The notes: generated by a model from the letters alone, not told the origin. DNA of 64,000 nucleotides from Clostridium ragsdalei P11 (GCF_001675165.1 NZ_LROS01000012.1:1-64000); one strand, 5' to 3'. Counted from the first letter of the stretch, positions 25,680 through 35,759 are shown. Numbers and translations: made by a program.

Positions 25680-26996
25680 TTATAGTTTATGAATTTTTTC
25701 TCTGTTATTCTTTACATCTTTAGTAGCATTTCTTGTATCGTAAACTATTTTAGCTCTTTCTGCTATAGCCTCATAATCATAAGGGCTGTGATCTGTAGTT
25801 ATAATTACTATATCAGATTCATCTATTACATCTTCCCATTTTACTGTATGGTATACTTTTCCATTACGTTTGAATTCAGGAATAAATGGATCACTTACAA
25901 TTACCTCTGCTCCATTTTTCTCCAAGTGATCTATTACTTTAAGGGCTGGTGACTCTCTTAAATCATCTATATCCTTCTTATAAGCTACTCCAAGAAGAAG
26001 TACTTTTGCACCATTCATAGCTTTTTTATGTCCATTTAAAAGCTTCATAGCATTATCGACTACGAATTCTGGCATAAAATCATTTATTTCTCCAGAAGTC
26101 TCTATTAATTTTGTATGATAATCATATTCTTTTGCTTTCCATGAAAGATAAAATGGATCAAGAGGTATACAATGTCCTCCAAGTCCTGGTCCTGGATAAA
26201 AAGCCATAAAGCCATAAGGTTTTGTTTTGGCTGCATCTATTACTTCCCATACGTCTATTCCCATTCTTTCACAAAGTACAGCCATTTCGTTTGCAAGACC
26301 TATGTTTATATTTCTGAAAGTATTTTCAAGTATCTTCTCCATTTCTGCTACTGCAGGACAGGATACAGTATATATTTCACTTTCTAATATATTTCTATAT
26401 AATGTAGCTGCCACTTCTGTACATTCAGGAGTACATCCTCCTACTACCTTTGGGGTATTTTTTGTCTTATACTGTTTATTACCTGGATCTACCCTTTCTG
26501 GTGAAAATGCAAGGAAAAAGTCTTTTCCACATTTAAGTCCGCCTTCTTCTAGTATAGGCTTTAACACTTCTTCTGTAGTTCCTGGATAAGTAGTACTCTC
26601 AAGTACTATGAGCATTCCTCTATGCAAATATTTTGCAACACTTTTAGTAGAACTAACTACATATGATATATCTGGCTGTTTATATAAATCTAATGGAGTA
26701 GGCACACATATAGAAACTGCATCTACATCTTTTACAAAACTAAAATCTGTAGTAGCTTTAAGTCTTCCTTCCTTAACTAATTTCTCTAAATCTGAATCCA
26801 CTATATCACCAATATAGTTATGTCCTTCATTTACCGATTCAACTTTTTTATCCTGAACATCAAATCCAATAACTTCATACCCTGCTTTAGCTTTTTCTAC
26901 TGCAAGTGGAAGTCCTACATATCCTAATCCTACTACTCCTAACTTAGCTTTCCTATTCTCTAATTTTTGAATTAATTCATCTCTCAACTGCGACAT
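25680..26996 (-). CDS. UDP-N-acetyl-sugar 6-dehydrogenase, WbpA/WecC type
   Basis: A 438-residue UDP-glucose/GDP-mannose dehydrogenase family enzyme: GVVGLGYVGLPLAVEKAKAG (NAD), PTPLD, ESTTYPGTTEEV, and the catalytic cysteine in GPGLGGHCIPLDP. It oxidises C6 of a UDP-HexNAc to the uronate in two NAD-linked steps. Given the following genes the substrate is probably UDP-GlcNAc (WbpA role) rather than UDP-ManNAc. The ATG at 26996 is 5-6 nt behind AGGAGGT. Confidence 0.9.
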   Translation of the reverse strand: MSQLRDELIQKLENRKAKLGVVGLGYVGLPLAVEKAKAGYEVIGFDVQDKKVESVNEGHNYIGDIVDSDLEKLVKEGRLKATTDFSFVKDVDAVSICVPTPLDLYKQPDISYVVSSTKSVAKYLHRGMLIVLESTTYPGTTEEVLKPILEEGGLKCGKDFFLAFSPERVDPGNKQYKTKNTPKVVGGCTPECTEVAATLYRNILESEIYTVSCPAVAEMEKILENTFRNINIGLANEMAVLCERMGIDVWEVIDAAKTKPYGFMAFYPGPGLGGHCIPLDPFYLSWKAKEYDYHTKLIETSGEINDFMPEFVVDNAMKLLNGHKKAMNGAKVLLLGVAYKKDIDDLRESPALKVIDHLEKNGAEVIVSDPFIPEFKRNGKVYHTVKWEDVIDESDIVIITTDHSPYDYEAIAERAKIVYDTRNATKDVKNNREKIHKL

Positions 26997-27077
26997 CTTT
27001 TTACCTCCTAGTTTAGCATCATTTCTACTTTTTTCATTATAATACAACCCAATTTCTTTGTCATCTTCATATACATA

Positions 27078-28283
27078 CTATTGCTTTTCTTTTACAATAA
27101 AATCAAGTATATCCTTTTCTATTTTTTGTCCACATTCCTTTGGAGTTATCTTCCCCGAAGTAAGCTCTGTCATTACCTTGTTTGCATTTTGAAGAGCCTG
27201 AACCTCAGATACATTTGGCAGTATTTGACCATATTCAGACTGCTGTACAAAAGTTCTTTCCTTAGGATCATTTTTCACTTCTTTTATGTTGTAATCCACT
27301 TTATATGGAGGAATTCTTCCTGTTATTTTAAAAAGTGGAATACTAGAATGATTAATGAGATATTTCATAAGACTCCAATCTTCTTTTTGATGCTTAGACT
27401 TAGAACTTACATAACCTACCTGTGCCGTTACAAAGGATGTCATCTGTTTACCATTGTATTTTGGGAAAGGTACTACAGAATAATTAAGTCCTGATGCATC
27501 TAGCTCTTGAAGATCCCAAGATCCACTTACATAGAAACTTGTTTTTCCATTTTTAAAATTGTTTCTTGCAGTTATACTATCTATCTTTTCAGGCATCAAC
27601 TTATACTTTTGCACCATATCTTGAACCATGGTATATCCCTTAATTGCAGCTTCATTATTAAGGCCTATATCTTTTACGTTGTAATCACCATTTTCCTTTT
27701 TAAATATATAAGCACCGTTTGCTTGAAGAATTGGGAAACTTAAATAAAAGTTATTTATATCATACTGAAATCCCTGTTTTTCTCCCATGGAAATCAGCTC
27801 TTCCAACGTCTTAGGTACCTTTTTAACTTTATCTTTATTATAATAGAGTCCATATGTTTCCACAGATATAGGTACTCCGTACATCTTATTCTTAAAAGAT
27901 ATAGTTTCAAGTGCCGATGGTATATATTTATTTTTATCTATAAGGTTATCTGGAACCTGTGCTAGTAATTTTTCATTATGAAGTTTTTCCATTCTGTCAT
28001 GGGATACTCCAAATTCTATATCTGGTTCCATATTACGTAAGGATGCTTCAATATAAGCCCTGTTGTCTCCTTTATCTGAGTGAATTATCACTTTGTATCC
28101 CGAGGTTTTGGACCACTGATCTGCTAAAGTCCTAAGTTCTGTTATTTCAGGATCTGTAAGATGTGACCAAATTACTATTTCCTTGTCATTTTTACCTGTA
28201 CCTGCAGTCTCTGCTGTGGTGCAGCCAGTTAAAAAAAGTGCAGATACTAAAACCACAGATATAAGTTTATAAAATCTCTTCAT
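27078..28283 (-). CDS. Extracellular solute-binding lipoprotein
   Basis: A 401-residue ABC-type sugar-binding protein (family 1, MalE-like). The lipoprotein signal ends at LTGC (Cys21). GVPISVETYGLYYNKDKVKKVPKTLEEL and FKNGKTSFYVSGSWDL are typical. It should sit on the outer face of the membrane. No permease or ATPase gene is nearby, which is odd for this class; it could bind a glycan fragment or assist export or assembly. ATG behind AAAAGGAGAAG. Confidence 0.85.
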   Translation of the reverse strand: MKRFYKLISVVLVSALFLTGCTTAETAGTGKNDKEIVIWSHLTDPEITELRTLADQWSKTSGYKVIIHSDKGDNRAYIEASLRNMEPDIEFGVSHDRMEKLHNEKLLAQVPDNLIDKNKYIPSALETISFKNKMYGVPISVETYGLYYNKDKVKKVPKTLEELISMGEKQGFQYDINNFYLSFPILQANGAYIFKKENGDYNVKDIGLNNEAAIKGYTMVQDMVQKYKLMPEKIDSITARNNFKNGKTSFYVSGSWDLQELDASGLNYSVVPFPKYNGKQMTSFVTAQVGYVSSKSKHQKEDWSLMKYLINHSSIPLFKITGRIPPYKVDYNIKEVKNDPKERTFVQQSEYGQILPNVSEVQALQNANKVMTELTSGKITPKECGQKIEKDILDFIVKEKQ

Positions 28284-28323
28284 TAGAACTTTCTTCTCCT
28301 TTTCACTGCATTAATTAGCAAAT

Positions 28324-29865
28324 TTATGCAATTTTTAATTTCTTTTTTACCAAATCTATTATATTAGCAAGTTCTTGTACTTTTAGCACAAGTAGCATAA
28401 TCACATATACTGCGATACCAACTACAATGCAAATAAAGAGTGTCAAAAGCTGTCCCTTAAATCCACCTAGTAAATTTCCCAGGAAATTATTTATTAAAAA
28501 TATGCACACTCCCATAGTACCTGCAGCTGCCATTATCTTTATTCCAACTTTAAACATATTGACTCCATTTATATTTCCAACTCTTTTTCTTAAATCCTTA
28601 GCTAAAAGTACGCAACTTACAAATGCAGAAATTGTTGTAGCTAAAGTAAGTCCTCCTATACCCATCTTTTTCACAAGTACTATACTCATAACTATATTTA
28701 CAGCTACACCTAAGGCACCATTTATCATAGGTGTGGTTGTATCCTGGATAGCATAAAAAGCTCTGTTAAATACATCTCTTATACCCCAAAATACCAGTCC
28801 AGATACCAAGAAAAGTAGTGCATCAGCAGTCATATTAACTGCCTGCCTATTAAAGGCACCGTGCATGAAAAGTGCACTTATTACAGGAACTCTAAGTATC
28901 AACATTCCTACTATAGCTGGTATTACTATGATATTGATATTATTTACTGCTACGCTTATATGTGATTTAAAATCATCATAATTTTTAAGACTTCCATCCC
29001 TGGATAAAGAAGGATATATAACTGTAACTATTGCAGATGCAAAAGTGAAATAAACAAGCATATTTAACTTATTTGCATAATCAAGTGCCAATATACTTCC
29101 CACTACAAGAGTAGAAGCCATTCTCTTTTGAACTACTTCATTTACCTGATTAACACCAGTTCCAATCACAACTGGAGCAATCAATGAAAGCATTTTTTTT
29201 ATCTTAGGATCTTTTAAATTTATTTTAGGACTGTATTTATACTTATTCTTTATGAGCCATGGAATTTGCACCACTATCTGAAGTCCATTTCCAAGCATAG
29301 TAGCTGCTGTGAGCCCTACAATTCCATAATGGCTTCCCATTAACACATAAGCTATTATAGGTATATTCATTGCTATTCCAACTAATGCTGGAGCTGTAAA
29401 ATCATCTAAAGTTTGAAGCACTGCCGTATAGCCGCTGTTTAAACTCAAAAAAAGTATATTTATCATACTCATCTTAGTTAACAATATGGTTAAATTATAC
29501 CTTTCCCCTTTAAAATTAGAAATTACGTTAACTATATCTGTAGTAAATATCCACCCTAAAACACATAAAAACAGCGAAATAATCATTAAGATGTTCATTA
29601 TGCAATTGGCGAATTTAAACATTTCCTCTTTACCATGTTTACTATATGTTTCACTGAGTATTGGAATAAAAGTAGTAGTAATTGCAATTCCAAACAAATT
29701 GAACATCAAATTTGGTATTGTAAGGGACATAGTATAGGCATCTGAACTAGCAGATGCTCCAAATGCACTGGCAATAAGTGCATCCCTTACAAATCCTATT
29801 ACTCTGCTCGCCATTGAAATTACCATTACTACACCAGCAGCTTTAACAAGCCCATCTTTCTTCAT
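28324..29865 (-). CDS. MurJ/MviN-family lipid-linked oligosaccharide flippase (copy 1)
   Basis: A 513-residue protein with about 14 membrane segments of the MurJ family: SRVIGFVRDALIASAFGASASSDAY, then NVIS, GIRDVFNRAFYAIQDTTTPMINGA and a C-terminal cluster of helices. It is closer to the textbook MurJ start than copy 2. It moves a lipid-linked sugar unit across the membrane. The ATG at 29865 follows GGAGG by 5 nt. A 55-bp repeat lies just upstream. Confidence 0.87.
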   Translation of the reverse strand: MKKDGLVKAAGVVMVISMASRVIGFVRDALIASAFGASASSDAYTMSLTIPNLMFNLFGIAITTTFIPILSETYSKHGKEEMFKFANCIMNILMIISLFLCVLGWIFTTDIVNVISNFKGERYNLTILLTKMSMINILFLSLNSGYTAVLQTLDDFTAPALVGIAMNIPIIAYVLMGSHYGIVGLTAATMLGNGLQIVVQIPWLIKNKYKYSPKINLKDPKIKKMLSLIAPVVIGTGVNQVNEVVQKRMASTLVVGSILALDYANKLNMLVYFTFASAIVTVIYPSLSRDGSLKNYDDFKSHISVAVNNINIIVIPAIVGMLILRVPVISALFMHGAFNRQAVNMTADALLFLVSGLVFWGIRDVFNRAFYAIQDTTTPMINGALGVAVNIVMSIVLVKKMGIGGLTLATTISAFVSCVLLAKDLRKRVGNINGVNMFKVGIKIMAAAGTMGVCIFLINNFLGNLLGGFKGQLLTLFICIVVGIAVYVIMLLVLKVQELANIIDLVKKKLKIA

Positions 29866-29910
29866 ATCTTCCTCCAAAATTATCCTACCTGCATCTAAGC
29901 ACTGCCTAAA

Positions 29911-29965
29911 GCATCCTCAAAGAAATAACCAGTTAGTACGCTAGCCTATTCTATTTCAAATGCCT
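29911..29965. repeat. 55-bp dispersed repeat R2, copy 1
   Basis: The segment with CAAAGAAATAAC, GCTAGCCTATT and TTTCAAATGCC matches 51502-51555 at most positions. The ends are imperfect inverted repeats. It lies in the 180-bp gap between the MurJ copy 1 start and the acyltransferase gene. No coding capacity. Confidence 0.6.
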
Positions 29966-30045
29966 AATGTGTAAATTATATCTTCAAGTATTTTATCACT
30001 AATCAATTTCATATACAACGAATTGAAAATAGCCTGTTAACATCT

Positions 30046-31026
30046 TTACTTATGTCCTAAAAATACTTTACTTAGTATAGGTATTTTATTAAGTATCCAT
30101 TTACATATTAAAATAGGTATAAATCCTACTAAAATCATTATTACAATTACAAAGCTATAATTTAATTTCAACATTTGATAACATAAAACCCTGGCTCCTG
30201 TTTGTGAAAACCAGGACAAGAGGTAAATATCATAGCTGTATCTTCCTACTTTTCTAAACAATTCTCCACCTGAAGTATTCATTATGAATTGGGATACCAT
30301 TAAAAATATACTACTTCCGAGAAGAGATGTAACTAGGTTGTAGTAAGGATACGCTCCCTTTCCCACATCAAATACATTCATAGCCATAAGAACTATAGAA
30401 AATACTAAAACTATAGCGTACTTATTTTTAATACTCTTCCATTTATCGTAAGTATTTTTTAAATATACTCCGAAGAAAAAGTAAAACAAATAATGAATTA
30501 CACCATACACATAGAATAAACCTATTTGCTTTGTAAACAACAGATTTAAAAGCAAAGTTATTACTAAGGTCAAATTTATAGGTAATTTTTTAAAAATTGG
30601 TGCGACTGCAAATATGAAAAATAATGTATATATAAACCAAAAATATTGTATTGGAATATCTAAAGGATAAATCAATATATTTGTTATGAGACTGTTTAGC
30701 TTTACCGGTCTCGCAGCATAGTTATTCATATATAATTTTATGGGCACCGCCACTAGTGACACTGCAAAATATGGAACCATAAGTCTTTTAAATTTTCCAT
30801 AAACAAAACTACCATAATCTCTTACAGTCTTTATACTATATATCTTATAGGCAAAAAAACCTGATATAACAAAAAAGAAAGGCATATGGAATGAATATAT
30901 GAGTTTATATATATAGGCATAAAACATACTGCCATTAAACTGTGAATCAGGAAACGAATGTCCCAGCACTACTAAAAATATACCTATTCCTCTAGCTATA
31001 TCCATATCCTTATAATACTTCTTCAT
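30046..31026 (-). CDS. Acyltransferase 3 family membrane protein
   Basis: A 326-residue integral-membrane acyltransferase. It starts KKYYKDMDIARGIGIFLVVLGHSFPDS with the family Arg and His, followed by FFFVISGFFAY and about nine further helices. It is likely to add acetyl groups to surface glycan. The ATG at 31026 lies behind GGAGTAAAGA; a GTG one codon earlier is also possible. It differs from the second acyltransferase at 17.4 kb, so two modifications are possible. Confidence 0.83.
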   Translation of the reverse strand: MKKYYKDMDIARGIGIFLVVLGHSFPDSQFNGSMFYAYIYKLIYSFHMPFFFVISGFFAYKIYSIKTVRDYGSFVYGKFKRLMVPYFAVSLVAVPIKLYMNNYAARPVKLNSLITNILIYPLDIPIQYFWFIYTLFFIFAVAPIFKKLPINLTLVITLLLNLLFTKQIGLFYVYGVIHYLFYFFFGVYLKNTYDKWKSIKNKYAIVLVFSIVLMAMNVFDVGKGAYPYYNLVTSLLGSSIFLMVSQFIMNTSGGELFRKVGRYSYDIYLLSWFSQTGARVLCYQMLKLNYSFVIVIMILVGFIPILICKWILNKIPILSKVFLGHK

Positions 31027-31077
31027 CACTCTTTACTCCTTCACAAGCAATCAATACTAAAAATTTAGCAAAATTAA

Positions 31078-32367
31078 TTATATTTCCTTAGGCAGCAAAT
31101 ATGCCAAAAGTACTCCAAGACCCAATCCATTAGTAAGCAGTGTAGTAAGTATAGGTCCATTAAATAGCGCCATTATGCCTCCAAAGAGGAGAGTAGATAC
31201 TAAAAGTATATTTTTACTTTCTACAGATCTTATGACTATCATTATAAAATAAAGCAGTATGGCAAATATGACTATACCTATAATTCCAAAATTCATATAG
31301 GCATCCCCATACCAGGTTACATTTAGCCTCATATCCGGTCTTCCATAATAAACTGTAGCCATATAAAAATTAGGATCCATATTGTATATATTTTTAAAGA
31401 AATGTCCTAGTATGCCCTGAGCTAACTTCATCTTAGGGTACATAGAAAAGAAATCAAAATACTCTAGTGCTATAAGTGACGGCCATAAGAACACTCTTAT
31501 TATTATGAGTAAATATATTGATAATTTTTTTAGGTACAATGCTACAATTCCGAGTGCTACGGCAAGTGCCATTATTTTTTCTATAAAGCTTCTCTTTATT
31601 CCGTATCTCAATATCATTCCAAAAAACGGTGCTAAAAGTAGAACTGCAAATTGACTCTTATATGCAGCATATCCATATAGTATAATTTGCAGCACAAAAG
31701 GTATGAATACAAGTTTATATTTTCTCTTGTATATTAAAAATGCAAGTATAAATGGATTTATTATATTTCCAAGCCACTGTACAAAATAATCTACAAATCT
31801 TCCTGCGTGGTCCCTGTAATCCAGTCTTACTGTATATACATCTTTAAAAGCCTGAATTATTTTAGTAGGCATTCCAAGCTTATAGATTATATACCCATAA
31901 CCAACTACCATAAATGCTATTAAGCCTATCCAGAAAGTTTTAGGACTAATATTTATTTGAGGTATTTTAAAATCAAACTTACTAGTAAGCAAAACACCTA
32001 TTAAGCCTACTGCAGCTATTGTATATATAAATACTGGTGAATTTTTACTATCCCCAAGTCCGCTCATAATATATACTATTAAAAGTGGAGTAGTACTTAA
32101 AATTAAAAACAAAAGCCAATACAAACTTGTCAGTTCTTCAACTCTATGAGGTAGTAAAAAAACAGCCGTATATATTATGACTACAAACAAAGGCAGCATA
32201 ATAAGTGACCTTTTCAAAATACCCTGATTTATTATAAAATTAAAAGATTTATAGTACTCTATTGAATGTATGTATCCAAATGTTAGTGCAGCTATTATGA
32301 ATAAATATAGGATAATAGATAATATCTTGCTATCCTTATTTATCATATTGTAAATTTTATGTATCAT
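31078..32367 (-). CDS. Wzy-like multi-spanning glycan polymerase
   Basis: A 429-residue, very hydrophobic protein with about 11-12 membrane segments and a charged region around YTVRLDYRDHAGRFVDYF, as in O-antigen polymerase-like (EpsG/Wzy-type) proteins. Primary sequence in this class is poorly conserved, so the call rests on topology and position among glycosyltransferases. The ATG at 32367 is 7 nt behind AGGAGG. Confidence 0.65.
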   Translation of the reverse strand: MIHKIYNMINKDSKILSIILYLFIIAALTFGYIHSIEYYKSFNFIINQGILKRSLIMLPLFVVIIYTAVFLLPHRVEELTSLYWLLFLILSTTPLLIVYIMSGLGDSKNSPVFIYTIAAVGLIGVLLTSKFDFKIPQINISPKTFWIGLIAFMVVGYGYIIYKLGMPTKIIQAFKDVYTVRLDYRDHAGRFVDYFVQWLGNIINPFILAFLIYKRKYKLVFIPFVLQIILYGYAAYKSQFAVLLLAPFFGMILRYGIKRSFIEKIMALAVALGIVALYLKKLSIYLLIIIRVFLWPSLIALEYFDFFSMYPKMKLAQGILGHFFKNIYNMDPNFYMATVYYGRPDMRLNVTWYGDAYMNFGIIGIVIFAILLYFIMIVIRSVESKNILLVSTLLFGGIMALFNGPILTTLLTNGLGLGVLLAYLLPKEI

Positions 32368-32405
32368 CCAGAAACCTCCTATTTTCACTGATCACTTATG
32401 ACTTA

Positions 32406-33407
32406 TCATTTAGATATACCAAGCACAAGTGACTTAAAAAATCCAACTGCAGTTCCTGCGCCATAGGCAATATGCAGCAAGAAAAATAATATAAACATAA
32501 GTGGCATATACTTTATGCCATTCTTTGAAGCTATCTTTATACATTCCAGTATATCCACAAGGAAATAACTCCCCAGTGCTAAAATTTCTATAACTTTGCT
32601 GAGTAAAAATAATCTATATGTTGCACCAAACAGCAGTATGGTAAGAAGAAAAATTAAAGGTACAAGATGCCTTATTCTAACTATTTCCCTGTTCGTAATT
32701 AAAGAACCTCCAATTTCCTTCCCATTTGCAAAATTTTGAGATATTATCTTTTTTACACTACTTCTTGGTTTATAATAGGATATTATGTCTTTATTCTGGT
32801 ATATTTTATATCCAGCTTTTAATATTCTATTATTCATGTCATTGTCTTCACTTCTAGCTAAGCTTTCATTGTAAAGTCCTACTTTATCAAATACCCATCT
32901 CCAAAAAGCTCCATTCCAAACCGTATCTACAAATCCCTCATAGTCTTTTTGTCTAAATTTAGCTACACCTATTCCAAATTTACTTTCATGTAAAAATACA
33001 ATACAATTTTCTATATAGGATTTTGATGTTAAAAGATAAGTAGGTCCTCCTACATTTACTACATTTTGTGATTTTAATTTATTTAAAGTGTTTACACATT
33101 CACTTACATAGTTTTTGTCATAAAGTGCATGACCATCTACTCTGACAACTATATCTCCTTCTGCCATTTTTATTCCCTTATTTAAGCCTGCAGATTGTAT
33201 TTTTTTAGGATTATCTATTATTTTAATCTTCTCATTTTCAAATTTTCCTATTATATCTCTAGTTGAATCAGTAGACATACCATCTAAAACCAATATTTCA
33301 ATAATATTATCATAAGTTTGATTTATTATGGAACTAAGGCACTTTTCTATATGTATTTCTTCATTGTACACAGGAATTATTATTGAAACTGTATCCTTAT
33401 TATACAT
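32406..33407 (-). CDS. Family 2 glycosyltransferase with membrane tail
   Basis: A 333-residue GT2 enzyme. GT-A start VSIIIPVYNEEIHIEKCLSSI, the DGMSTDST segment, VRVDGHA (metal-binding DxD-like) and RSEDNDMNNRILKAG (catalytic ED). Two to three membrane helices follow from about residue 245, as in ExoA-type transferases. It adds a sugar to the lipid-linked chain at the membrane. ATG 6 nt after AAGGAGA. Confidence 0.88.
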   Translation of the reverse strand: MYNKDTVSIIIPVYNEEIHIEKCLSSIINQTYDNIIEILVLDGMSTDSTRDIIGKFENEKIKIIDNPKKIQSAGLNKGIKMAEGDIVVRVDGHALYDKNYVSECVNTLNKLKSQNVVNVGGPTYLLTSKSYIENCIVFLHESKFGIGVAKFRQKDYEGFVDTVWNGAFWRWVFDKVGLYNESLARSEDNDMNNRILKAGYKIYQNKDIISYYKPRSSVKKIISQNFANGKEIGGSLITNREIVRIRHLVPLIFLLTILLFGATYRLFLLSKVIEILALGSYFLVDILECIKIASKNGIKYMPLMFILFFLLHIAYGAGTAVGFFKSLVLGISK

Positions 33408-33439
33408 ACAAATCTCCTTTTCAATTCTATGAAAATAGT

Positions 33440-34552
33440 TTACTTTTCATATATTTTACTTAATATCGGTTCATTGGCTTCCCAGAAATAATTATTCTTC
33501 AATCTTTTCATATTGTCTACTATACTCTTCTTTTCTTCCCGATCTTCTATAAGTTTTCCTATGATATGCTCTAGTGTATCCTTAAGATTACCACCATCTA
33601 TTCCATATCCAAAATTGTTTTTGCAAACTTCATATCCAAATTCCGTAACCTTGTTTGCAATAACAGGAGTTTCAGTTATTATACTTTCATAGAACTTATT
33701 TGGCATAGATATAGTAGCCGTATCTCCAGGATAAAAAGCATAAGTTACATCTATGTTCCTGTAAAGTTCTTCTAATTGATCTATATGATAAGCTCCTCTT
33801 ATATCTACATTTGAAAATCTTTTTGAATATTCAGCAAGCTTTTCAGAGTATATTCCCCTTCCACAAACAACTATTTGCACAAACTTGCTATATTTTTGAG
33901 AAGCATCAATTAATGCTTTCATCTCATCATAATATCTGACAGATCCTATAAAACCAATTCTAAGTTTATCGCTTGGCGTTTTTTCTATATTATTAAATAG
34001 ATTTTTATAAGGAGCATTGTTGACTATGTAAATATTTTTACTTATTTTACTGTAAACTTCCTTCATTTTTGGGGTAACTACTATGTGAATATCTACTTTT
34101 CTTAGCATATGTCTTTCCATTAAAATTATTAAATTATAGATACATTTGTTTAAAAATCCTTTTCTGTTATAAAAGTACAGATAAAAAAGATCATGTTCGT
34201 CATATATTAATTTTAACTTAAGTTTTTTGTTTATACCAAAACCTATAAAAAGTCCATCAAAATCATGGCAGTGAAGTGCCTGAAAATCTTTATTTTTTAA
34301 ATAGTTATATACATCTCTTTTAAAATTAAGAAATTTAAAAGCCTGCTTATATCCACTCCCATACTGGGCATTTCCAAAGAATCTTATTATTTTTATACCA
34401 TCCAAATTTTCTTCAGGCTTATCAATATAAGTTCCTTCCCTATCCCAACATAATATAGTAATTTTATGTCCAAGTTTTGCCAAAGACTTCGCCTCTTTAT
34501 ATACCCTGGGGTCAGGATCAAATCCATTTGTAAGTATCATTGCAATATTCAA
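33440..34552 (-). CDS. Family 4-like glycosyltransferase
   Basis: A 370-residue GT-B glycosyltransferase. N-terminal MILTNGFDPDPRVYKEAKSL, HCHDFDG and YDEHDLFY; donor half RIGFIGSVRYYDEM, VVCGRGIYSEKL and PNKFYESIITETPVIA. Substrates unknown. Start: TTG 8 nt behind GAGGTG. It lies 8 bp after the preceding GT4 gene, so translation is probably coupled. Confidence 0.85.
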   Translation of the reverse strand: MNIAMILTNGFDPDPRVYKEAKSLAKLGHKITILCWDREGTYIDKPEENLDGIKIIRFFGNAQYGSGYKQAFKFLNFKRDVYNYLKNKDFQALHCHDFDGLFIGFGINKKLKLKLIYDEHDLFYLYFYNRKGFLNKCIYNLIILMERHMLRKVDIHIVVTPKMKEVYSKISKNIYIVNNAPYKNLFNNIEKTPSDKLRIGFIGSVRYYDEMKALIDASQKYSKFVQIVVCGRGIYSEKLAEYSKRFSNVDIRGAYHIDQLEELYRNIDVTYAFYPGDTATISMPNKFYESIITETPVIANKVTEFGYEVCKNNFGYGIDGGNLKDTLEHIIGKLIEDREEKKSIVDNMKRLKNNYFWEANEPILSKIYEK

Positions 34553-34559
34553 TATTCTT

Positions 34560-35741
34560 TCACCTCATAATCTCATTGTATATATGAATAGTTTTCTGAG
34601 CATTTCTAAGCCAGGTAAATTCACTTAATACTGTCTTCTTCCCATTTTCACCTACAATTTTAGCCTTATCCTTATGACTCAATATGTAATCTATAGTACA
34701 AACTAAATCATCTAAATCATGAGGTTCAACCAAAAATCCATTTTTTTTATCCACAATAACATCCTCTATTCCCTGACCTTTAACACCTATAACGGGTATA
34801 CCACTATTCATTGCTTCTATATACACTATTCCAAAACCTTCCTGCCAACTTGGAAGTGCAAATACATCACATTTTGGGGACATATATTTTATTACTTGAG
34901 AATGAGGTAACTTTCCTAAAAAAATCACATTTTTATTTAAACTCAAATTATCTACAAGCCTTTTTAAGTTCCTGTATTCCTCTCCATCGCCAATTACGTA
35001 ATATTTTATAGTAGGATATATATTTACAAGCTTTGAAACAGCTCTTATATTCAAATCTATTCCCTTTGTCTTTATTAACGCAGACACACTGAGCATTACA
35101 TAATCTCCCTCTAGCTCAATCTGCTTATCTGCTACACATTCTTCTGGGTTAATTCCATTATTTATTACTACTGTTTTATCTAGAAGCTCCTTCTTTTCTA
35201 TAATATTTCTCAGTTTATTACTGACAGTTATTATTTTGTCTGCATTTTTCAAAACTTTAGTCACATTTTTTCTACACATATTATTCTTTTTTATAGTATA
35301 TTGAAAATCCTGCCCATGAATTGTCACTACAAAAGGCACTTTATACTTCTTACTAAGACTTATACTTGCAAATCCTACAGGTATAGCTGTATGTGCATGT
35401 ATTACATCGAATTTAAACTTTTTATACAATTTGCTTATAACTTTCCTTATACCTAAATACATAAAAAATCCTGAGTATTGAAGGAATAACCCTCCTGGAA
35501 ATTCTATATATCTAGGATAAAAAACTTCCACACCATCAAGTACCATTTTAGATGGAATATCAATGTAGGCTTTATACTTCTTTATGTTCCCTAAAAAAGC
35601 TGGTACATAGGGAACAGGGCACACAACCTTTACCCTACAGCCTTCATTTATGAGTTTTTGCACTTGTTTGTGGACAAAAATACCTAAAACGCTGTTAGAA
35701 GATGAGGGATACATATGTGAAATAACTAGTACATTCTTCAT
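34560..35741 (-). CDS. Family 4 glycosyltransferase
   Basis: A 393-residue GT4 enzyme. Motifs: MYPSSSNSVLGIFVHKQV, DVIHAHTAIPVGF, VTIHGQDF, VSALIKTKGIDLNIRAV, VIGDGEEYRNLKRL and LPSWQEGFGIVYIEAMNSGIPVIG (EX7E). It acts on the cytosolic face of the membrane. Starts with ATG 8 nt behind AAGGATG, directly after the 4,6-dehydratase gene. Confidence 0.9.
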   Translation of the reverse strand: MKNVLVISHMYPSSSNSVLGIFVHKQVQKLINEGCRVKVVCPVPYVPAFLGNIKKYKAYIDIPSKMVLDGVEVFYPRYIEFPGGLFLQYSGFFMYLGIRKVISKLYKKFKFDVIHAHTAIPVGFASISLSKKYKVPFVVTIHGQDFQYTIKKNNMCRKNVTKVLKNADKIITVSNKLRNIIEKKELLDKTVVINNGINPEECVADKQIELEGDYVMLSVSALIKTKGIDLNIRAVSKLVNIYPTIKYYVIGDGEEYRNLKRLVDNLSLNKNVIFLGKLPHSQVIKYMSPKCDVFALPSWQEGFGIVYIEAMNSGIPVIGVKGQGIEDVIVDKKNGFLVEPHDLDDLVCTIDYILSHKDKAKIVGENGKKTVLSEFTWLRNAQKTIHIYNEIMR

Positions 35742-35759
35742 GGCTTATTCATCCTTTTG

